Source: Nocardia sp. XZ_19_385
Lineage (GTDB): Bacteria; Actinomycetota; Actinomycetes; Mycobacteriales; Mycobacteriaceae
Length of the DNA: 64,000 nucleotides
Assembly (NCBI RefSeq): GCF_015355755.1
Contig: NZ_JACVEE010000004.1
Span: forward strand, 620,001 to 684,000
Reading direction: 5' to 3'
Below, piece after piece: positions 26,669-37,189 of the stretch. Within the stretch, counting starts at the first letter, position 1. Each line of letters begins with the position of its first letter. A program made the position numbers and the translations under genes. Under the pieces are notes generated by a model. That model was not told the DNA's origin and searched no databases. It saw only the letters and a program-made list of their open reading frames with translations.

Positions 26669-28095
26669 GCAGGCACGTGGTCGTGGTCGGCGGCGGACCC
26701 GCCGGTGCCGCCGCAGCGGAATCCGCGCTGCGGCACGGTGCGACGGTGACCTTGATCGATTCGAACGAGGCGCTCGGCGGGCAGTACAACCGGCGGATCC
26801 CCGCTGCCTACGGAGTTCGCCGCCCGCTCGCCATCGGACACGGCTACCGCGCGTCCGAGCGGCGTGCGCGGTGGTTGCGGGAGCACCCGCGCTGCGAATA
26901 CCTGCCTTGGGCCTCGGTCTATCAGATCGAACGGCACGCCGAAAGCGGCTGCCCCGCCGTGCGATTGCTACTCGGCGTCGAAGGCGACCAGCGGGTGCAT
27001 CGCGTCGTGCAGGGTGACGCGCTGGTGCTCGCGACCGGCGCCTACGACCGGGTGTGCCCGTTCCCGGGCTGGGATCTGCCCGGTGTCTACACCGCCGGCG
27101 CCGCACAGACTCTCGCGAAGACGCAACGAGTCCTGGTCGGGCAGAAGGTCTTGCTGTCGGGCACCGGCCCGTTCCTGCTCCCTGTCGCGCAGTCCCTCGC
27201 GCAGGGTGGCGCCGATGTTCGCGCGGTGCTCGAAGCCAATCCCGGCCGCCGGATCATGCGGCAGTGGGCAGCCAGACCATGGGAGCTGCGGCACAGTCTC
27301 GGCAAGGCCGCGGAGTTGGCCGAGTACATCGGTTCCGGTGTGCGGCACCGTATTCCACTGCGCACCGCGAGCGCCGTCGTCGCCGTGGCCGGTGCCGGTC
27401 GGGTCGAGGAAGCCACCGTCGCCCGCCTCGACGAGAACTGGACGCCGATACCCGGCAGCCACACCACCGTGCCGGTGGATGCCGTCGCGGTCTCGCACGG
27501 GTTCACCCCGCAGCACGAACTCGCGGTTGCCGCCGGAGCGGGATTGACCGCGGACGGCTTCGTGCAGGTCGGCGACACGCAGCGGACTACCGCCGAATCC
27601 GTCTGGGCGGCAGGTGAAATCACCGGAATCGGCGGCGCCCAGGTCGCTGCCGTGGAGGGCTGGGTCGCCGGAATGAGCGCGGCCGGAGCAGATCCCGGCT
27701 CCGACCGTGCGCTGCGGGCCAGGCATCGCACGGCCGAACAATTCGTGGCCCGGCTCGCGGCCGCGCATCCGATCCGGCCCGGCGTGCTGACCTGGTCGCG
27801 GCCCGACACCGTCGTCTGCCGATGCGAGGGCACCACCCGCGGCGAACTGGCCGACGCCTGGCACCGCGCCGCGGGCACGGGCTACCGGCCCGCCAAACTC
27901 GCCACCCGCGCCGGACTCGGGCCGTGCCAGGGCCGGATCTGTGCCGCGAATATCGGCGCGCTGCGCGGTGCGGAATGCCCGGACGGCGCCGCGGCCGTGC
28001 CCGGGCTCGCGGCCGCCACCCCCGCTTGGCGCCCACTCGCCGACCCGATCCGACTGCGCGAACTCGCCGATCTCGATACCGAAGGACAGCCCTGA
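26665..28095 (+). CDS. NAD(P)/FAD oxidoreductase with C-terminal [2Fe-2S], D-hydroxyproline dehydrogenase subunit
   Basis: 476 aa. The FAD fold at the N-terminus is VVVVGGGPAGAAAAESA, and a second nucleotide-binding region is VLLSGTGPFLLPVA (about 162-175). The C-terminal BFD-like domain has C385-x-C387 (VVCRCEG) and C421-x4-C426 (GPCQGRIC) for a second cluster. This matches the HcnB-like large subunit of heteromeric D-amino-acid dehydrogenases. Together with 25072-26304 and 26354-26668 it forms the predicted three-subunit enzyme that oxidises D-hydroxyproline to the pyrroline. The final electron acceptor is not apparent. Confidence 0.9.
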   Translation: MSRHVVVVGGGPAGAAAAESALRHGATVTLIDSNEALGGQYNRRIPAAYGVRRPLAIGHGYRASERRARWLREHPRCEYLPWASVYQIERHAESGCPAVRLLLGVEGDQRVHRVVQGDALVLATGAYDRVCPFPGWDLPGVYTAGAAQTLAKTQRVLVGQKVLLSGTGPFLLPVAQSLAQGGADVRAVLEANPGRRIMRQWAARPWELRHSLGKAAELAEYIGSGVRHRIPLRTASAVVAVAGAGRVEEATVARLDENWTPIPGSHTTVPVDAVAVSHGFTPQHELAVAAGAGLTADGFVQVGDTQRTTAESVWAAGEITGIGGAQVAAVEGWVAGMSAAGADPGSDRALRARHRTAEQFVARLAAAHPIRPGVLTWSRPDTVVCRCEGTTRGELADAWHRAAGTGYRPAKLATRAGLGPCQGRICAANIGALRGAECPDGAAAVPGLAAATPAWRPLADPIRLRELADLDTEGQP

Positions 28096-29096
28096 TGCAC
28101 AGCAGCATGATCATCTCCGCCATCGATACCCACACCGAGGGCATGCCCACCCGGGTGATCACCGGCGGAATCGGCACGATTCCCGGCGACACGATGGCGC
28201 AGCGGCGCACCTACTTCCTCGAAAACCTCGATGGCCTACGCAAACTGCTCGTCAACGAGCCGCGCGGACACGCGTCGATGAGCGGGGCGATTCTGCAGCC
28301 CGCCACCACCCCCGACGGCCACTACGGGGTGCTGTTCATCGAAGTCAGTGGGCTGCTGCCGATGTGCGGGCACGGCACCATCGGGGTCGCGACCGCCCTG
28401 GTCGAGGCGGGCATGGTTCCGGTCACCGAGCCGATCACCGAGATTCGGCTCGACACACCGGCCGGACGAGTCGTGGCCACGGTGAATGTCAGTGCAGGGC
28501 ATGCGGATTCGGTCACTCTGCGCAATGTGCCCGCCTACTGCGACAGCCTGGACAACGATGTCGAGGTGCCCGGTCTGGGGACGGTGCGCTACGACATGGC
28601 CTACGGCGGGAACTTCTACGCCATCGTCGATCTCGGCAAGCTCGGTCTACCTTTCGATCGCGGGCACCAGGATCGGATTCTCGACGCCGGATTGCGAATC
28701 ATGGAGTCCATCAACGAGTCCCGCCGCCCCGTGCACCTGGAAGACCAGCGGATCTCCGGATGTAAACACGTCCTGTTCCTGGATCCCGCTTCCGAGCCCG
28801 CGCACACCCGCAACGCCATGGCCATCCACCCCGGCTGGTTCGACCGTTCCCCCTGCGGCACCGGCACTTCCGCGCTGCTGGCCCGCCAGCACGCCCGCGG
28901 GCTGATCTCCGGTGACCAGGTGCTGCGCAACGACTCCTTCATCGGCACCACCTTCTACGCGCGCGCTCTCGACACCGGCACGGTCGGCGGTCATCCCGCC
29001 ATCGTGCCCGCCATCGCCGGGCGAGCCTGGCTGACCGGGACGGCGAACTATCTGCTCGACCCGTCGGACCCGTTCCCCGAGGGCTTCGTCTTCTAG
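28095..29096 (+). CDS. 4-hydroxyproline 2-epimerase (proline racemase family)
   Basis: 333 aa. Both catalytic cysteines are present: C91 in LPMCGHGTIG and C254 in RSPCGTGTSA. This marks a two-base racemase/epimerase rather than the Thr-type hydroxyproline dehydratase. With the dehydrogenase, deaminase and aldehyde dehydrogenase next to it, conversion of trans-4-hydroxy-L-proline to cis-4-hydroxy-D-proline is the expected reaction. ATG 28095 shares one base with the stop of the upstream gene. Confidence 0.93.
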   Translation: MHSSMIISAIDTHTEGMPTRVITGGIGTIPGDTMAQRRTYFLENLDGLRKLLVNEPRGHASMSGAILQPATTPDGHYGVLFIEVSGLLPMCGHGTIGVATALVEAGMVPVTEPITEIRLDTPAGRVVATVNVSAGHADSVTLRNVPAYCDSLDNDVEVPGLGTVRYDMAYGGNFYAIVDLGKLGLPFDRGHQDRILDAGLRIMESINESRRPVHLEDQRISGCKHVLFLDPASEPAHTRNAMAIHPGWFDRSPCGTGTSALLARQHARGLISGDQVLRNDSFIGTTFYARALDTGTVGGHPAIVPAIAGRAWLTGTANYLLDPSDPFPEGFVF

Positions 29097-29151
29097 CGCG
29101 GCCTCCTCCCGTCCCAACTGTTCACCTATCACCACCTGAAAGGCCACGACA

Positions 29152-30573
29152 ATGACTGTCGTAACTCGGCGCCCACGCCTGCCCATGACCAGAAGCGGGG
29201 TGATGCGGCGCATGCCCGTCACCACCGAGGACACCGGCGATTTCAAGAAGAGCATGGGCCTATGGCAACTAGTGGCGCTGAGCCTGGGCGGACTGGTCGG
29301 CGCCGGCGTCTTCTCGCTCGCCGGCGTCGTGGCCAACGAGGTGTCGGGACCGGCCGTGCTGATCTCGTTCCTGATCGCCATCATCGCCTCCGGTGCGGCG
29401 GGCCTGTGCTACGCCGAATTCGCCGGCATGGTCCCGAAAGCCGGGTCGGCCTACACCTATTCCTATGTCGCGCTCGGCGAGATCATCGGCTTCATGATCG
29501 GGTGGGATCTGCTGCTCGAGTACACCGCGATCGTCTCCGTCGTCGCGATCGCGGTCTCCGGGTACCTGAACTACATCACCCACTACATCGGATTCGACTT
29601 GCCCACTTGGGCTCTCGGCGCTCCAGGCACCGGTGCCGGTCACAAGGTCGACCTGTTCGCGATGGTGCTCTGCCTGCTGCTCGCCTTCCTGCTGTCGCGG
29701 GGCACACGCGAATCCGCCCGGGTGCAAACCGGACTCGTCATACTGAAGATGGTGATCGTCGCGGTAGTCGTCATCGCGGGCGCCTTCCACATCAAGGCGG
29801 GCAACTACACCCCGTTCTTCCCGTTCGGCGTCGGCAGCGCGGTTTCCGGTGCGGCCCTGGCCTTCTTCGCGGTCTACGGCTACGACGCCATGAGCGCGGC
29901 CGCCGAGGAATCCAAGGACGGCAAGAAGCTGCTGCCGAAGGCGATCCTGATCAGCCTCGGCATCGCCTCGGTGGTGTACCTGCTGGTCTGTCTCGTCATC
30001 GTCGGCATGGTCAACTACACCGAAATCACCGTGGCCTCACCGTTTTCCAGCGCCTTCGACACGGTCGGCATGGGCATCCTCGGCCTCGTGATCGCGGTCG
30101 GCGCGGTCGTCGGCGTCACCACCTCGGCCTTCGCCAACATGCTCGCCGTCACCCGCGTGGGCTTCGCCATGAGCCGCGACGGCCTGCTGCCCTCTTACTT
30201 CGGCAAGAACAGCGCACGCCGCAAGGTGCCCACCCGCGTGATCTGGCCGGTCGGCATCCTGTCCGCCGTCATCGCCGGCTTCCTGCCTATCCGGGAAGCC
30301 GCCGAACTCACCAACGTCGGAATCCTGATGGCGTTCATCGTGGTCGCGGTGGGCGTGATGCAGCTGCGCCGCACCCGGCCGGACGCCGAACGCGCGTTCC
30401 GCACCCCCTGGGTTCCGGTCGTCCCACTGATCGGCATCGGTTTCTCCCTCTGGCTGATCAGCCACCTGGACGTGGTCACCTGGCTGCGCTTCATCGCGTG
30501 GCTGCTGCTGGGGTTGGCGCTGTACGTCGGCTTCGGGTACCGGAATTCGAAATTGAACGAGACAGCGAGCTGA
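29152..30573 (+). CDS. APC-superfamily amino-acid permease
   Basis: 473 aa with 12 helices. The conserved first helix break reads GLVGAGVFSLAGVV, followed by GAAGLCYAEFAGMVPKAGSAYTYSYVALGE. These motifs are typical of the cationic amino acid transporter (CAT/YfnA-like) branch of APC permeases. As the last gene of the operon it is a second candidate hydroxyproline importer besides the MHS protein. ATG 29152 has AAAGG 9 nt upstream; internal ATG codons at about residues 12-21 could also serve, since the first 25 residues are basic and poorly conserved-looking. Confidence 0.88.
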   Translation: MTVVTRRPRLPMTRSGVMRRMPVTTEDTGDFKKSMGLWQLVALSLGGLVGAGVFSLAGVVANEVSGPAVLISFLIAIIASGAAGLCYAEFAGMVPKAGSAYTYSYVALGEIIGFMIGWDLLLEYTAIVSVVAIAVSGYLNYITHYIGFDLPTWALGAPGTGAGHKVDLFAMVLCLLLAFLLSRGTRESARVQTGLVILKMVIVAVVVIAGAFHIKAGNYTPFFPFGVGSAVSGAALAFFAVYGYDAMSAAAEESKDGKKLLPKAILISLGIASVVYLLVCLVIVGMVNYTEITVASPFSSAFDTVGMGILGLVIAVGAVVGVTTSAFANMLAVTRVGFAMSRDGLLPSYFGKNSARRKVPTRVIWPVGILSAVIAGFLPIREAAELTNVGILMAFIVVAVGVMQLRRTRPDAERAFRTPWVPVVPLIGIGFSLWLISHLDVVTWLRFIAWLLLGLALYVGFGYRNSKLNETAS

Positions 30574-30591
30574 GAATCCAGCCCTGACACG

Positions 30592-30626
30592 AAGGACCCG
30601 GCCCCCCTCATGCGGGCCGGGTCCTT
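30592..30626. terminator. Bidirectional terminator between permease and acs
   Basis: AAGGACCCGGCCC (30592-30604) pairs perfectly with GGGCCGGGTCCTT (30614-30626) around a 9-nt loop. CTC/TTTCTCG follows on the plus strand. It lies between the two convergent stops (30573 and 30636), with flanking GACACGA/CGTGTGTC extending the pairing. Confidence 0.85.
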
Positions 30627-30635
30627 TCTCGTGTG

Positions 30636-32564
<1,929 letters not shown>

Positions 32565-32601
32565 TGGGGAAACTCCAATCAAAGATCAAGGGAGGCACGG
32601 A

Positions 32602-32633
32602 AGTTGGGCCCCGGCCTCCGCCGGGGCCCAACT
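32602..32633. terminator. Strong hairpin between actP and acs
   Basis: A 14-bp perfect stem, 32602-32615 with 32620-32633, is closed by a CTCC tetraloop. It stands 36 nt after the actP stop on the minus strand and 37 nt before the acs start. No U-tract follows, so it may attenuate read-through or stabilise RNA ends rather than stop transcription completely. Confidence 0.6.
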
Positions 32634-32669
32634 GAGCGCCGCGCCGTTGCGGCTATTCGCTACCGGCGA

Positions 32670-34313
32670 TCAGTGCGCGATCGCCTTTTCAGCACCGACA
32701 CCGGTGAGCGAACGAACTTCCATCTCCGCGGCCAGGGCCTGGCTCTCCTGGCGTCGGGCACCGATAAAGGTGCCGATCACGCCGAGCGCGAAAGCCAATG
32801 GGATGGAGACGATTCCGGGATTCGACAGCGGGAAGTAGTCGAAGTCCATGTCCTTGAGCATCGCGGTCTTGTTGCCCGACACCGCGGGCGAGAAGACGAT
32901 CAGCACGATGGTGGAGATCAGGCCGCCGTACATGCTGAACAGCGCGCCGGTGGTGTTGAACCGCTTCCAGAACAGCGAGTACAGGATGGTCGGCAGGTTC
33001 GCCGCCGCCGCGACCGCGAAGGCCAGCGCCACCAGGAACGCGATGTTCTGACCGTTGGCCAGGATGCCCAGGCCGATGGCCAGGACGCCGATCACTACCG
33101 CGGTGATCCGGGAGACCCGCACCTGCTTGTTCTCGTCGACTTCGCCCTTCTTGATGACACTGGCGTAGATGTCATGGGCGAAGGACGCCGACGCGGTGAT
33201 GGTCAGACCGGCGACCACCGCGAGGATGGTGGCGAAGGCGACCGCGGAGATCACGCCGAGCAGGATCACGCCGCCGAGTTCGAAGGCCAGCAGCGGAGCC
33301 GCCGAGTTCTGTCCGCCCGCGGCGGCCAGGATCCGGTCCGGTCCGACGATCGCGGCCGCACCGTAGCCCAGCACCAGGGTGAACAGGTAGAAGGCGCCGA
33401 TCAGCGCGATCGCCCAAACCACCGAGCGCCGTGCCTCTTTCGCGGTCGGCACCGTGTAGAAGCGCATCAGCACGTGCGGCAGACCCGCGGTGCCCAGCAC
33501 CAGCGCCAGACCCAGCGACAGGAAGTTCAGCTTGGACATCGAGCTGCCGCCGTACTGCGCGCCGGGGGCGAGCACGTCACGGGAGGCGACGGCCTTGTTC
33601 GTCGAATCCGAGACCATGTTCTGGGCCGAGCCGAGGATCTCGGAAAGGTTGAAGCCGAACTTGGCGAACACCATGATCGTCATGAGCCCAGCGCCCGCGA
33701 TCAGCAGCACCGCCTTGATGATCTGCACCCAGGTGGTGCCCTTCATGCCGCCGACCAGCACGTACACGATCATCAGCACGCCGACGACCGCGATCACCAC
33801 GGCCTGACCGGACTTGCTGGAGATATCGAGCAGCAGCGCCACCAGACCACCGGCGCCCGCCATCTGGGCGAGCAGGTAGAACAGCGACACCGTCAGCGTG
33901 GTGAGCGCGGCCGCGGTGCGTACCGGCCCTTGCTTGAGCCGGAAGCTCAGTACGTCGGCCATGGTGAATTTGCCGGTGTTCCGGAGCATTTCGGCGACCA
34001 GCAGCAGCGCTACCAGCCACGCCACCAGGAAGCCGATGGAGTACAGGAATCCGTCGTAGCCGTATACCGCGATGGCGCCGGCGATGCCGAGAAAGCTTGC
34101 GGCCGAGAGATAGTCGCCCGCGATGGCGATGCCGTTCTGCGGGCCGGTGAAGCCGCGGCCACCGGTGAAGTAGTCGGCGGCGGTGCGGGTGTTGCGGCTG
34201 GCCCGGATCACCACGACCATGGTGATCACGACGAACAGGCCGAAGATGGCGATATTGGCCAGCGGCTCACCGACGGTCTCGGCGGCCAGGTACTGCGTAG
34301 TGGCGAGACTCAT
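32670..34313 (-). CDS. actP: Cation/acetate symporter (SSS family)
   Basis: 547 aa with 13 helices. SSS signatures include AADYFTGGRGFTGPQNGIAIAGDYLSAASFLG at the N-terminus, GTAGLPHVLMRFYTVP in the middle and GASFAHDIY-type phrasing (SASFAHDIYASVI) after helix 8. ActP/MctC proteins import acetate and other short monocarboxylates with Na+ or H+. Start ATG 34313 overlaps the stop of the DUF485 gene by 4 nt (ATGA), the standard yjcH-actP arrangement. acs follows downstream. Confidence 0.94.
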   Translation of the reverse strand: MSLATTQYLAAETVGEPLANIAIFGLFVVITMVVVIRASRNTRTAADYFTGGRGFTGPQNGIAIAGDYLSAASFLGIAGAIAVYGYDGFLYSIGFLVAWLVALLLVAEMLRNTGKFTMADVLSFRLKQGPVRTAAALTTLTVSLFYLLAQMAGAGGLVALLLDISSKSGQAVVIAVVGVLMIVYVLVGGMKGTTWVQIIKAVLLIAGAGLMTIMVFAKFGFNLSEILGSAQNMVSDSTNKAVASRDVLAPGAQYGGSSMSKLNFLSLGLALVLGTAGLPHVLMRFYTVPTAKEARRSVVWAIALIGAFYLFTLVLGYGAAAIVGPDRILAAAGGQNSAAPLLAFELGGVILLGVISAVAFATILAVVAGLTITASASFAHDIYASVIKKGEVDENKQVRVSRITAVVIGVLAIGLGILANGQNIAFLVALAFAVAAAANLPTILYSLFWKRFNTTGALFSMYGGLISTIVLIVFSPAVSGNKTAMLKDMDFDYFPLSNPGIVSIPLAFALGVIGTFIGARRQESQALAAEMEVRSLTGVGAEKAIAH

Positions 34314-34669
34314 GCCTTATCGCCCTCCATGTAGTTGCGGATGGCGGCGGCGCGCGGATCCAGTTCCTTGTTGGCGAACCGGACGTAGAGCCCGGTGATC
34401 ACGAAGGTGGACACGAACTGTCCGAGCCCGAGCAGCAGACCGGTGTTGATGTTGCCGAACACCTTGGTCGCCATGAAGTCGTGCGCGTAGGCGCCGAGCA
34501 GCACGTAGCTCACGTACCAGAGCAGGAACAACGCGGTCATCGGGAACACGAAGCGCCGCAGGCGGCTTCGCAGTTCCTGGAACTGCGGACTCGATTGCAC
34601 CTCGGCGAAATCTTCGGCGCTCGGGACGCGGGGCGGCTCCGAGCCGCCCTTGTCGAGATCGATACTCAT
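34310..34669 (-). CDS. DUF485 membrane protein (YjcH-like)
   Basis: 119 aa from ATG 34669 (GAGGA upstream). Two helices (about 45-65 and 80-105) and the family phrase SPQFQELRSRLRRFVFPMTALFLLWYVSYVLL identify DUF485, the small protein nearly always encoded in front of ActP-type symporters. Its function is thought to be accessory to the transporter. It is translationally coupled to actP. Confidence 0.9.
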   Translation of the reverse strand: MSIDLDKGGSEPPRVPSAEDFAEVQSSPQFQELRSRLRRFVFPMTALFLLWYVSYVLLGAYAHDFMATKVFGNINTGLLLGLGQFVSTFVITGLYVRFANKELDPRAAAIRNYMEGDKA

Positions 34670-34775
34670 CAGGTTGGTCCTCGCTGTGACGTGGCTTACT
34701 GCGCTGAACGGTAACCGGAGCATCATGAGGATTCGATGATGTGGCCCAGCTCACTCCGCGAAGGTGCGCGATTGT

Positions 34776-34813
34776 GCGCCGAACGGTCGGCGCGCCGCGA
34801 CGAACGGTCGCGG
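34776..34813. terminator. Twin hairpins after the second SSS symporter
   Basis: Two adjacent short stems, GCGCCGA/TCGGCGC (34776-34793) and CCGCGAC/GTCGCGG (34795-34813), end exactly at the stop codon (34814) of the symporter transcribed from the right. Both have loops of 4-5 nt containing GAAC/ACGG. No U-tract; termination is inferred from position. Confidence 0.4.
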
Positions 34814-36562
34814 CTAGCCGCTGTGCAGCCGGCGCTCCCGATCAGCGCCCATGCCCAGCCGCTCCGGTGCGTGCATACGGACGAAGATGCGGCCGACGCT
34901 GCGCGGTGCGAGCCCCCGGGTCACCTTGCTGACCAGGACCATCGTCACGAACGCCAACGGCACGCTGATTGCTGCCGGATAGCCGAGGATCGCGGCGGGC
35001 CACCCTCCGGCTACCGCGCCGGAAATCCCGCCCGTCACCGAAACCACGGTGGCGCCGCCCGAGGTCAGTCCGCCCGCGACCAACCCGGCCGCCGCGCCGG
35101 TCGCGGTCAGCCCGCGCCACCAGATCCCCAGGATCAGCAGCGGGCACAGCGTCGAAGCCGCCACCGAGAACGCCAGCGCCACCGTGCGGGACAGGTCCAG
35201 CGAGGTGACGGTGACCGAAAGCACCAGCGGCACAAGGCCCGCCGCCAGCGCCGCGATCCGGAAATCCCGGATCCGCCCGCGCAGCATGTCGGTACTGAGC
35301 ACGCCCGCGATACTGACCAGCAGCCCCGAAGAGGTGGACAGGAACGCCGCGATCGCACCGGCGGCGGCCAGCGCGGCCAGCAGTTGCCCGGGTAATCCGC
35401 TCAGCACCGAACTCGGCAACAGCACCACCGCCGCATCCGAAGTTCCCGTGATCAACAGCTCCGGAACATAAAGCCGCGCAAACACTCCCAGCAGAATCGG
35501 GCTCAAATAGAACACCCCCACCAACCCGATCACCGTCAGCGCCGTCGCCCGCGCGGCCCGCCCATCCGGATTGGTATAGAACCGCACCAGCACGTGCGGC
35601 AACCCCATGGTCCCCAGAAACGTCGCGATGATCAGCGAATACACCTGATAGGTCGGGTGCTGCCCGCCGAACCCGCCCCCCGGCGTCAACCACGTCGCAC
35701 CATCGGCCGGTGCCCCACTCACCACCGGCACCGCCGACCCGGCCGCCAGCACCAACTTGGTCCCGGCCCCCAACTCGTGCTCCCCGGCGGCCAGTATCAC
35801 CGTCGCATCCAGCGGCCGCCCGTCGAGCCGCCCGTCGATCGAAACCCGCTGCGGCGCCGCCACTTGCACCACCACATCGGTACTCACATCCACCGTCGTC
35901 CGCACGGTGACGACCGGGGGAGCGGGCGACCCCAGCGGCCGATCCTCACTCAGAAAATGCCCGAGCAGCACCAGCGCCGGCAACGCCACCGCCGTCAACT
36001 TCAACCAGTACTGGAACGCCTGCACCAACGTGATCGACCGCATCCCACCCCCGGCCACATTCGCGATCACAATCGCCCCCACCGCCAACGCCCCCACCCA
36101 ACTCGGCACCCCGAGCAGAATCCGCAAAGTCAGTCCAGCACCTTGGAATTGGGGAATCAGATACACCCCGCACACCAGCACCACAACCACAGCCGCCAGC
36201 CTGCGCAACCGCACCGACCCCAACCGGAACTCCGCGAAATCCGGCACCGTGTAGGCCCCCGACCGCCGCAGCGGCGCGGCCACGAACAACAGCAACCCCA
36301 GATACCCGGCCGTAAACCCGACCGGGTACCACAACGCATCAGCCCCATACTTCGCGATCAGCCCCGCGACCCCGAGAAACGAAGCGGCCGAGAGATATTC
36401 ACCGGAAATCGCGGCAGCATTCCATCGCGGCCCCACACTGCGCGACGCCACCAGGAAGTCGGACGTGGTCCGCGCCATCCGCACGCCATAGGCCCCGATC
36501 GCCACCGTCGCGAGCGCCGCAAACAGCAACGCGCAAACGGTGAGCACCGGCGCGGTCCCCAT
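34814..36562 (-). CDS. Second SSS-family cation/monocarboxylate symporter
   Basis: 582 aa from ATG 36562 (a GTG at 36565 is one codon earlier). SSS motifs: SDFLVASRSVGPRWNAAAISGEYLSAASFLG and GTMGLPHVLVRFYTNPDG. Compared with the neighbouring ActP it carries a larger, beta-rich, presumably extracytoplasmic insert of about 90 residues (roughly 205-300, between GHFLSEDRP and GQHPTYQVYS). ATG 36562 overlaps the stop (TGA 36562-36564) of a 46-codon frame that copies its own N-terminus. A LytTR/LytS system lies upstream and probably controls it. Acetate, pyruvate or another monocarboxylate is the likely substrate. Confidence 0.88.
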   Translation of the reverse strand: MGTAPVLTVCALLFAALATVAIGAYGVRMARTTSDFLVASRSVGPRWNAAAISGEYLSAASFLGVAGLIAKYGADALWYPVGFTAGYLGLLLFVAAPLRRSGAYTVPDFAEFRLGSVRLRRLAAVVVVLVCGVYLIPQFQGAGLTLRILLGVPSWVGALAVGAIVIANVAGGGMRSITLVQAFQYWLKLTAVALPALVLLGHFLSEDRPLGSPAPPVVTVRTTVDVSTDVVVQVAAPQRVSIDGRLDGRPLDATVILAAGEHELGAGTKLVLAAGSAVPVVSGAPADGATWLTPGGGFGGQHPTYQVYSLIIATFLGTMGLPHVLVRFYTNPDGRAARATALTVIGLVGVFYLSPILLGVFARLYVPELLITGTSDAAVVLLPSSVLSGLPGQLLAALAAAGAIAAFLSTSSGLLVSIAGVLSTDMLRGRIRDFRIAALAAGLVPLVLSVTVTSLDLSRTVALAFSVAASTLCPLLILGIWWRGLTATGAAAGLVAGGLTSGGATVVSVTGGISGAVAGGWPAAILGYPAAISVPLAFVTMVLVSKVTRGLAPRSVGRIFVRMHAPERLGMGADRERRLHSG

Positions 36563-36702
36563 CACCGCCGCCCAACCCTGTGCGAGGCCACGAGGAAGTC
36601 GGAGGTAATGCGCGCCATCCGCGTGCCATCAACCCCCACTGCCACTAACGCGCAGCCCGCGGACAGCGCGGAGGCCGCAGTGCGCACAGGTGCGGCCCTC
36701 AT
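36562..36702 (-). pseudogene. Truncated N-terminal copy of the symporter; possible leader peptide
   Basis: A 46-codon frame reads ATG 36702 to TGA 36562. Its product aligns without gaps to residues 1-46 of the downstream symporter, with 27 identities by eye; the best block is RMARITSDFLVAS against RMARTTSDFLVAS. It then stops after RVGRR, where the real gene continues PRWN. A GAAGG lies 8-9 nt upstream of its ATG, whereas the symporter start lacks a clear site of its own. The stop overlaps the symporter start (TGATG). It is a remnant of a tandem duplication that may now serve as a translated, coupled leader. Confidence 0.8.
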
Positions 36703-36720
36703 CACCGTGCCCTTCCCTCG

Positions 36721-36803
36721 GATGCTTCACAGACCGGGTTGATGCTTCGCAGCCCTTGCCGCAGGTCGGTGGGGCTGTGAAGCATCGCCAAGGGTTGTGA
36801 AGC
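36721..36803. promoter_or_regulatory. Four GCTTCACAGCCC-like repeats, candidate LytTR sites
   Basis: Two plus-strand copies (GATGCTTCACAG at 36721, GATGCTTCGCAG at 36741) are spaced exactly 20 bp. Two minus-strand copies of GCTTCACA (36783-36776 and 36803-36796) are also spaced exactly 20 bp. The inner pair forms a 12-bp perfect inverted repeat (36721-36732 with 36775-36786). LytTR regulators bind direct repeats about two helical turns apart. The region lies just upstream of the symporter leader and downstream of the gene at 36824, two genes from a LytTR regulator. Confidence 0.6.
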
Positions 36804-36823
36804 TTGGGTGGGAGGGGGCACGG

Positions 36824-37189
36824 TCAGTCCTCGGCCAGTTCGAGGAAGTCGTGTTCGTTGCGTTCGGCCAGGTGGCGGTAGAGCCAGCCGACGGCGTACA
36901 GCGCGGGGTAGACCAAGAGGCCCAGCAGGAGCCATGGCAGGCGGATGCCGAGTACGACCAGGGAGCCGATCGATTCAACGCGGAAAAGTAAAGGCAGGGA
37001 GCACAATACGAGCACCGTGACCAAGGCCATGCGGAGGGCGAGACCGAGCTGGGCGCGGATCAGGCCGCCGATCAGTGCCTCGCCGATCTCCGTCTGCTCC
37101 TCGACTTCGAGGCGGGTGTGGATGCGTCGGGCGCCGCGGCGTTCGGCCAGGACGACGCGCTGGCGTACCGGCCGCTGCGGGCCCGTCAC
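36824..37189 (-). CDS. Small membrane protein next to LytTR system
   Basis: 121 aa. A basic N-terminus (about 1-35) is followed by two strongly hydrophobic segments (about 50-70 and 78-102) and an acidic C-terminal end (NEHDFLELAED). The two-helix plan and RLEVEEQTEIGEALIGGLIRAQLGLALRM phrasing recall DUF485-like accessory proteins but I cannot assign it. GTG 37189 overlaps the LytTR stop by 4 nt, so it is co-translated with the regulator. The symporter with its repeats follows. Confidence 0.75.
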   Translation of the reverse strand: MTGPQRPVRQRVVLAERRGARRIHTRLEVEEQTEIGEALIGGLIRAQLGLALRMALVTVLVLCSLPLLFRVESIGSLVVLGIRLPWLLLGLLVYPALYAVGWLYRHLAERNEHDFLELAED

